The position numbers were made by a program, and so were the translations under genes. Below the pieces are notes generated by a model, which worked only from the letters and a program-made list of their open reading frames with translations, searched no databases and was not told the origin of the DNA. A stretch of DNA of 64,000 nt from Streptomyces caniscabiei (GTDB lineage Bacteria; Actinomycetota; Actinomycetes; Streptomycetales; Streptomycetaceae): positions 186,001 to 250,000 of the forward strand of contig NZ_JABXWI010000009.1 of the NCBI RefSeq assembly GCF_014930365.1, given 5' to 3'. Positions 59,426 to 64,000 of this stretch are shown here, in pieces (the first letter of the stretch is position 1; each line of letters starts with the position of its first letter).

Positions 59426-60495
59426 CGCTCCCCGCGCACCCCGTTCGTCACCACGTCCGCCACCACGCAGCTCACGTTGTCCGGGCCGCCCGCCTCGTTC
59501 GCCTCGGTGACGAGGGCGCGTACGGCGGTCTCGGGGTCGGGGGCCGAGGACAGGGTGCGCCGGAGGGCCGGGTCGGGGACGACCGACGAGAGGCCGTCTG
59601 AGCACAGGAGATAGCGGTCGCCGGGGTGGGCGTCCTGGAGGCGCAGGTCGGGCGTGCCGGTCGCCCCGCTGTTGGTCAACGCCTTGAGGAGCAGGGCGGG
59701 TTGGGGGTGCGCGGTGGCCTCCTCCGGCGTCAGCCGGCCCTCGTCGATCATCGACTGGACGACGGTGTGGTCATGGGTGATCCGGAACAGTTCGCCGTCG
59801 CGCAGCAGATACGCGCGGGAGTCGCCGATGTGGACGAGGGCGAGCTGCGAACCGGTCCAGAGCATCGCCGTCAGGGTGGTGCCGTCGTCCCCGGTCCCCG
59901 CGACGCCCCGTACGGCGTCGCTCGCGCCCCGCACCGCGTCCTCCAGCAGGTTCAGCACACTGCCCGCCGGTAGGGTCTCGCGGTCCAGCGTCTTCAGCGC
60001 CTCCACGGCGGCCGTGCTCGCGGGTGCCCCGGCGGGGCCGAAGCCGTCGGCGACGGCGAGGACGCGGGTGCCGGCGTAGGCGGTGTCCTGGTTGGCTGCG
60101 CGTACCAGGCCGGTGTCGGAGAGGGCGGCGTAACGGAGTTCGAGCATCGCGGTGTCCTCCTCGGACGGGTGGGTGAGGTGGTCCACGAGGAAGGCCGCCA
60201 GGTCGCGCCGGGTCGCCATCTCGGCCTCGACACCGGCCCAGTACGCCCGGATCTCCCGGGCCGCGGGGCCCGGCTCCAGCGCGCACACCGTACGGATACG
60301 GGCCAGCGGCATCCCGAGCCGGCGGAGCCAGGCCACCAGCCGGGCCCGCTCCAACTGCTCGGCGGCGTAGTAGCGATAGCCGGTGTCGGGGTCGACGCGG
60401 GCGGGCCGCAGCAGCTCCAGCTCGTCGTAGAGCCGCAGTGCCTTCGGTGACAGCCGGCACGCCTTGGCGAAGGCCCCGATCGTCAGCATGTCCAT
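59422..60495 (-). CDS. MerR regulator fused to a PP2C phosphatase
   Basis: The 357-residue protein has two modules. Residues about 1-110 are a MerR domain (LTIGAFAKACRLSPKALRLYDELELLRPARVDPDTGYRYY). Residues about 115-350 are a PP2C/Stp1-type phosphatase with RAANQDTAYAG, VLAVADGFG, ALVHIGDSRAYLLRDGEL, LLCSDGLSSVV and GPDNVSCVV, supplying the Mg/Mn-binding aspartates. It could dephosphorylate Ser/Thr and bind DNA in one chain. ATG at 60495 follows AGGGGGAG. No kinase gene is adjacent. Confidence 0.92.
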   Translation of the reverse strand: MDMLTIGAFAKACRLSPKALRLYDELELLRPARVDPDTGYRYYAAEQLERARLVAWLRRLGMPLARIRTVCALEPGPAAREIRAYWAGVEAEMATRRDLAAFLVDHLTHPSEEDTAMLELRYAALSDTGLVRAANQDTAYAGTRVLAVADGFGPAGAPASTAAVEALKTLDRETLPAGSVLNLLEDAVRGASDAVRGVAGTGDDGTTLTAMLWTGSQLALVHIGDSRAYLLRDGELFRITHDHTVVQSMIDEGRLTPEEATAHPQPALLLKALTNSGATGTPDLRLQDAHPGDRYLLCSDGLSSVVPDPALRRTLSSAPDPETAVRALVTEANEAGGPDNVSCVVADVVTNGVRGER

Positions 60496-60664
60496 GGCTC
60501 CCCCTGGCTCTTGTGGTCCTGGCGTTCCTCGTTCCGCGATCGATGCTGGGGCTTCACCGAAGGTGAAGGTCAAGCGATGGTGCGGAGCCAAGCCGATCAT
60601 CCGTTATCTTTTCGTGACTGACTCGGCCACATCCGATCACATACTGATCACACTCTGAAGGAAC

Positions 60665-61597
60665 ATGAGCGCGCACAAGGCAACACGTTCTCGCACCCGC
60701 AGCCGTACCAGCACCCGCCGTCGTCGGCGGAAGGTTCGTGCGCCGCGGGCGAGAGTGCCTCTGTGGAGCGGGCTCGGGGCGGTGGCGGTCGTCGGTGTCG
60801 CCGGTTTAGCCGCGGTGGGGTGGGTGGGCGGCGGCACGGGCGAGACGGCCGGCGGGTCCGGGGCGACCACGTCCGCCGAACCCTCGCCCGAGCGCTCCAG
60901 GCGCTCACCCGGTCCCAGCCGGAGTGCCGACGCCGACGCCGACAAGGGTGCGTCCGGTGGTCCCTCCTCCTCGCCCAGCTCGTCGCCGAGCGACTCAGGT
61001 TCCCCCTCGCCCAGCGACTCGCCCGTCACCATCCCCAGGACCGGGCCCGGCACGTTCACCACGGCCTCCGGCGGCAGCCCCAAGGTGGGGAAGGGCACGC
61101 CCCTGCGCTACCGGGTCGACGTCGAGAAGGGACTGTCGCTGTCGGCAGCCGAGGTCGCCGACGAGGTCGAGGCCGTGCTCGCCGACCCGCGCGGCTGGAC
61201 CGCCGACGGCAGATCGGCGTTCCAGCGGGTCTCCGGCGGCCCCACCGACTTCGTCGTCAAGGTGGCGACCCCCGGTACCGTCGACGCGTTCTGCCGCCGG
61301 GTCGGGCTGAACACCCGCGGCGAGTTCAACTGCCAGGCCGGCGACGACGTCATGGTCAACCTCGAACGCTGGGAACTGGCGACCCCCGTCTACGCCGAGG
61401 ACGTCGAGGCCTACCGCGCCCTGATCATCAACCACGAGGTCGGTCACTTCCTCGGCCAGGGCCACGTCACCTGCCCCGGCGAGGGCAAGCCCGCCCCGGC
61501 GATGATGCAGCAGATCAAGGGCATGAAGGGCTGCGTCCCCAACGTCTGGCCGTACGACAGCGACGGCCGCTTCCTCACCGGGCCCTCGGTGCCGTGA
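60665..61597 (+). CDS. DUF3152 membrane-anchored zinc metalloprotease-like protein
   Basis: The 310-residue protein has a very basic N-terminus (about 1-30), a single membrane helix about 32-55, a Ser/Pro/Ala-rich stalk to about 125 and a C-terminal DUF3152 domain with NHEVGHFLGQGH (HExxHxxGxxH zinc motif). FCRRVGLNTRGEFNC supplies a likely disulfide. The domain should face outside. Substrate is unknown. GAAGGAAC precedes the ATG. A GATCACA direct repeat lies in the promoter region near 60637-60652. Confidence 0.9.
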   Translation: MSAHKATRSRTRSRTSTRRRRRKVRAPRARVPLWSGLGAVAVVGVAGLAAVGWVGGGTGETAGGSGATTSAEPSPERSRRSPGPSRSADADADKGASGGPSSSPSSSPSDSGSPSPSDSPVTIPRTGPGTFTTASGGSPKVGKGTPLRYRVDVEKGLSLSAAEVADEVEAVLADPRGWTADGRSAFQRVSGGPTDFVVKVATPGTVDAFCRRVGLNTRGEFNCQAGDDVMVNLERWELATPVYAEDVEAYRALIINHEVGHFLGQGHVTCPGEGKPAPAMMQQIKGMKGCVPNVWPYDSDGRFLTGPSVP

Positions 61598-61679
61598 GCC
61601 GGCACGGGCCCACGACGACCGGCCGCCCGTGGAACCCGGTCCCGTCCCGTCATGTCACCCGCGGTTGTTAGCCTGCGCC

Positions 61680-61738
61680 GGAGACCCGCATTCCGGAGAC
61701 CCGCATTCCGGAGACCCGCGTTCCGGGACCCGCACCCC
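61680..61738. repeat. 15-bp tandem repeat before the ATP-grasp gene
   Basis: GGAGACCCGCATTCC occurs three times in a row from 61680 (third unit with one change) and a fourth partial copy follows. It lies in the 206-bp gap after the DUF3152 gene. Confidence 0.85.
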
Positions 61739-61803
61739 GGAACCCCCTGCGCGCGGCCCCGGACGGGCAGCCGCAGCCGCAGACGTACGAGATGGGAGCC
61801 CCC

Positions 61804-62694
61804 GTGGCCCGCACAGCCGCCCCCCGCATCGCCCTCGCCACCTACGACCCCGGGCCCCGGGTCAACCACGACCGCGATCTGCCGGTGCTGGTGGAGGCAC
61901 TGCGGGAGGCCGGGGCCGACGCGGCTGCCGTGCGCTGGGACGACCCGGCCGCCGACTGGGCCGCGTACGACCTCGTCGTCATCCGCTCCACCTGGGACTA
62001 CAGCTGGCGCGCGGCCGAGTTCGTGGCCTGGGCGGAGAAGACCGGTGCGGCCACCCGGCTCGCCAACCCGGCCGACGTCGTGCGCTGGAACACCGACAAG
62101 CGGTACATCGGCGACCTCGCGCGGGCCGGGGTCCCCGTCGTACCGACGGACTACCTCGCGCCCGGCGACCCCCTCCGGCTCCCCGAGGCGCACGAGTACG
62201 TCGTGAAGCCCACCTCCGGAGCGGGCGCCCGCTACGCCGCCCGCTACACCCCCGACCGGCGCGAGACCGCCGCCGCGCAGATCGAGCGGATGCGCGCCGA
62301 GGGGCTCACCGCGATGGTGCAGCCGTTCATGACCAGCATCGACACCGAGGGCGAGCGGGCCCTGCAGTTCTTCGGCGGCCGGCTGCTGCACGCCAGCCGC
62401 AAGGGCGCGGTGCTCGCGCCCGGGACCGCGTACGACGCGGAGAAGACCGCCCACCCCGACCTGGTCCACTGGACTCCGACCGAGGCCGAACTCGCCGTGG
62501 CCGAGCGGGCGTTGGCCGCCGTACCGGGGCGGTCCGAGCTGCTCTACGCGCGCGTCGACCTGGTCACCGGCGCGGACGGGCAGCCGTGTGTGATGGAGCT
62601 GGAACTCGTCGAGCCCAACCTCTTCCTGTGGCTTCACCCGGCCTCGCTGCCCCGCGTGGTCGAGACGATCCTGACCGCCGCGACCACCGGCTAG
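61804..62694 (+). CDS. ATP-grasp domain protein
   Basis: The 296-residue protein starts PRIALATYDPGPRVNHDRDLPVLVEAL. VIRSTWDYSWR and WNTDKRYIGDLARAGVPVVPTDYL are typical of RimK/CpaF-like ATP-grasp proteins annotated in actinobacteria. EYVVKPTSGAGARY holds the ATP-binding Lys, and CVMELELVEPNLFLWLHP gives the metal-binding Glu/Asn. It should ligate a carboxylate to an amine or thiol; substrates are unknown. GTG 61804 is favoured since GGGAG lies five bases upstream. Confidence 0.9.
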   Translation: MARTAAPRIALATYDPGPRVNHDRDLPVLVEALREAGADAAAVRWDDPAADWAAYDLVVIRSTWDYSWRAAEFVAWAEKTGAATRLANPADVVRWNTDKRYIGDLARAGVPVVPTDYLAPGDPLRLPEAHEYVVKPTSGAGARYAARYTPDRRETAAAQIERMRAEGLTAMVQPFMTSIDTEGERALQFFGGRLLHASRKGAVLAPGTAYDAEKTAHPDLVHWTPTEAELAVAERALAAVPGRSELLYARVDLVTGADGQPCVMELELVEPNLFLWLHPASLPRVVETILTAATTG

Positions 62695-62861
62695 CCGCGA
62701 CGACGGCCCGCACCCCGTCCCGCACCCCGTCCCGCACCCGCCCGGCCCGCACCCGCCCCTCACCCGAAGAGGCGGGAAATCCATGAAGCGGGCGTCCCGC
62801 CCGTGCCCGCTGCCTACCCTTCGGGGTTACAACAGCGCGTACGGGAACCACAACTGAGGGC

Positions 62862-64000
62862 GTGACCAGCATCGTGGGCGGATCGGAGTCGCGGCGCACT
62901 TCCGGTTTCCCGGCGGAGCTGACGAGCTTCGTGGGGCGGCGGGACGAGGCGGCCGATGTCAGACGGTTGCTGTCGGCGGGCAGACTGCTGACGCTGACGG
63001 GACCCGGCGGGGTGGGCAAGACCCGCCTCGCCGGGCATGTGGCGGGACAGGTCGCACGGGCCTTCCCGGACGGCGTGTGGCTCGTGCCGCTGGCCGCGCT
63101 GAGCGACGAGGCCTTCGTCCCGCACGCCGTCAACGACGCGCTCGGCGTCCGCAACGAGACCGTGCGGCCCCCGCTGGAGATCCTCGTCGACCATCTGCGG
63201 GAGCGACGCTTATTGATCGTGCTCGACAACTGCGAGCATCTGCTGCGCAGTTGCGCCGTCCTCGCCCAGGCCGTGCTGGCGGCCACCGAGGGCGTACGGA
63301 TCCTCGCCACCAGCAGACACCGGCTCGGGCTGGCCGGGGAGCAGCTCTTCGAGGTGCCGCCGCTGCCCGCGCCCGCGCCGGAGGAGCTGAGCCCGTCCAC
63401 GAGTTCGTCGGCGGTCGAGTCCTTCCCCGCGCTCAGGCTGTTCGCCGACCGGGCGGCGGCCGTGGTCCCCGGCTTCACCGTCGGCGAGGCCAACCAGCAG
63501 GCCGTGGCCCGGCTCTGCCGCCGCCTCGACGGGCTGCCGCTCGCCATCGAGCTGGCGGCGGTCCGGGTGCGGGCCCTCGGCGTGGACCAGCTCGTCGAAC
63601 GCCTCGACGACCGCTACCAGCTCCTGACCTGCGGCAGCCCGACCTCCGCGCCCCGCCATCGCACCCTGCGCTCCGCCGTCGACTGGAGCCATGAACTGTG
63701 CACCCCGCAGGAGCAGTTGGTGTGGGCGTGGCTGTCGGTGTTCGTCGGCGGCTTCGACCTGGCCGCCGCCGAGGCGGTCTGCGCCGGGGAGGACGCAGGG
63801 ACCGGGGAGCGGATCGCCCCGTGCGCGGTGCTGGACGCCGTCGCCGGGCTCGTCGACAAGTCGGTCCTCGTCCGGGAGGAGCACGGCGGCCAGGTCCGCT
63901 ACCGGCTGCTGGTGTCGCTGCGCGACTACGGGCTGGAGAAACTGCACGCCCTGGGCGCGGCGACCGAGACCCGGCGCCGCCACCGGGACCACTTCGCGCG
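62862..64000 (+). CDS. AfsR/LuxR-like STAND ATPase regulator (runs off the right edge)
   Basis: At least 379 residues are visible. FPAELTSFVGRRDEAADVRRLL and LLTLTGPGGVGKTRLA form the NB-ARC start, with Walker B RLLIVLDNCEHLL, the R-nucleotide segment ILATSRHRLG and DGLPLAIELAA. SVFVGGFDLAAAEAVC follows. This is the core of actinobacterial proteins annotated as LuxR-type regulators with a C-terminal TPR/HTH, here not seen. GTG 62862 is the likeliest start (GAGGG upstream, rather close); GTG 62874 is possible. No AfsR-type winged helix precedes the ATPase. Confidence 0.88.
   Translation, partial: MTSIVGGSESRRTSGFPAELTSFVGRRDEAADVRRLLSAGRLLTLTGPGGVGKTRLAGHVAGQVARAFPDGVWLVPLAALSDEAFVPHAVNDALGVRNETVRPPLEILVDHLRERRLLIVLDNCEHLLRSCAVLAQAVLAATEGVRILATSRHRLGLAGEQLFEVPPLPAPAPEELSPSTSSSAVESFPALRLFADRAAAVVPGFTVGEANQQAVARLCRRLDGLPLAIELAAVRVRALGVDQLVERLDDRYQLLTCGSPTSAPRHRTLRSAVDWSHELCTPQEQLVWAWLSVFVGGFDLAAAEAVCAGEDAGTGERIAPCAVLDAVAGLVDKSVLVREEHGGQVRYRLLVSLRDYGLEKLHALGAATETRRRHRDHFA

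Overview
The window is high-GC DNA with Streptomyces-like codon use, frequent GTG starts, ATGA/GTGA stop-start overlaps and families typical of that genus (LtrA, FxSxx-COOH peptide system, MreB-like actin, matABC-type malonate genes, DUF3152). It is best read as an accessory stretch (1 to about 36,000) that passes into more conserved chromosome (about 50,700 to 64,000).

Region 1 (1-9,965) is a long minus-strand run: thioesterase fragment, DHA2 exporter, enoyl-CoA hydratase-like protein, SAM methyltransferase, orphan response regulator, LtrA, two alpha/beta hydrolases and an SDR. It is headed by a divergent TetR gene. A 38-bp box occurs both upstream of the SDR and upstream of the TetR gene, which suggests one regulon. 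A 200-bp relic near 9,000-9,176 duplicates the methyltransferase/response-regulator junction.

Region 2 (10,300-24,830) holds three copies of a repeat that carries the 3' half of a CAU-anticodon tRNA. They bound two small cargo islets. Islet one has a carboxylesterase, a zinc-free quinone/alcohol dehydrogenase, a broken esterase, AraC, twin YjbR proteins and RarA. Islet two has a SnoaL-like protein, an epoxide-hydrolase-like protein, an SDR and TetR. Each islet ends in a HigBA-type toxin-antitoxin module in a different state of decay. The right copy is split from its repeat by a complete IS630-type element with TA duplication.

Region 3 (24,830-40,200) has VapBC, a possible degenerate CRISPR relic, a compact four-gene gas-vesicle-like operon with two unusual GvpA-domain fusions, relics, and a set of regulators, a second DHA2 exporter and assorted metabolic enzymes.

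Region 4 (40,215-48,825) is an FxSxx-COOH system: precursor fxsA ending F-N-S-S-I, radical SAM maturase fxsB with a degenerate metallohydrolase-like extension, an AAC(3)-type acetyltransferase, TIR-like fxsC and the large STAND/TPR protein fxsT. A strong hairpin separates fxsA from fxsB. Next to it is a convergent SLATT (DUF4231) and SLOG pair, a combination associated with predicted nucleotide-signal defence.

Region 5 (50,762-64,000) has an MreB-like actin, a malonate operon (carboxyltransferase, matB, matC) with a divergent GntR regulator and a clear inverted-repeat operator, a coupled pair of an unrecognised protein and an AbiEii-like nucleotidyltransferase, a MerR-PP2C fusion, a DUF3152 protease-like protein, an ATP-grasp protein and the start of an AfsR/LuxR-type ATPase regulator.
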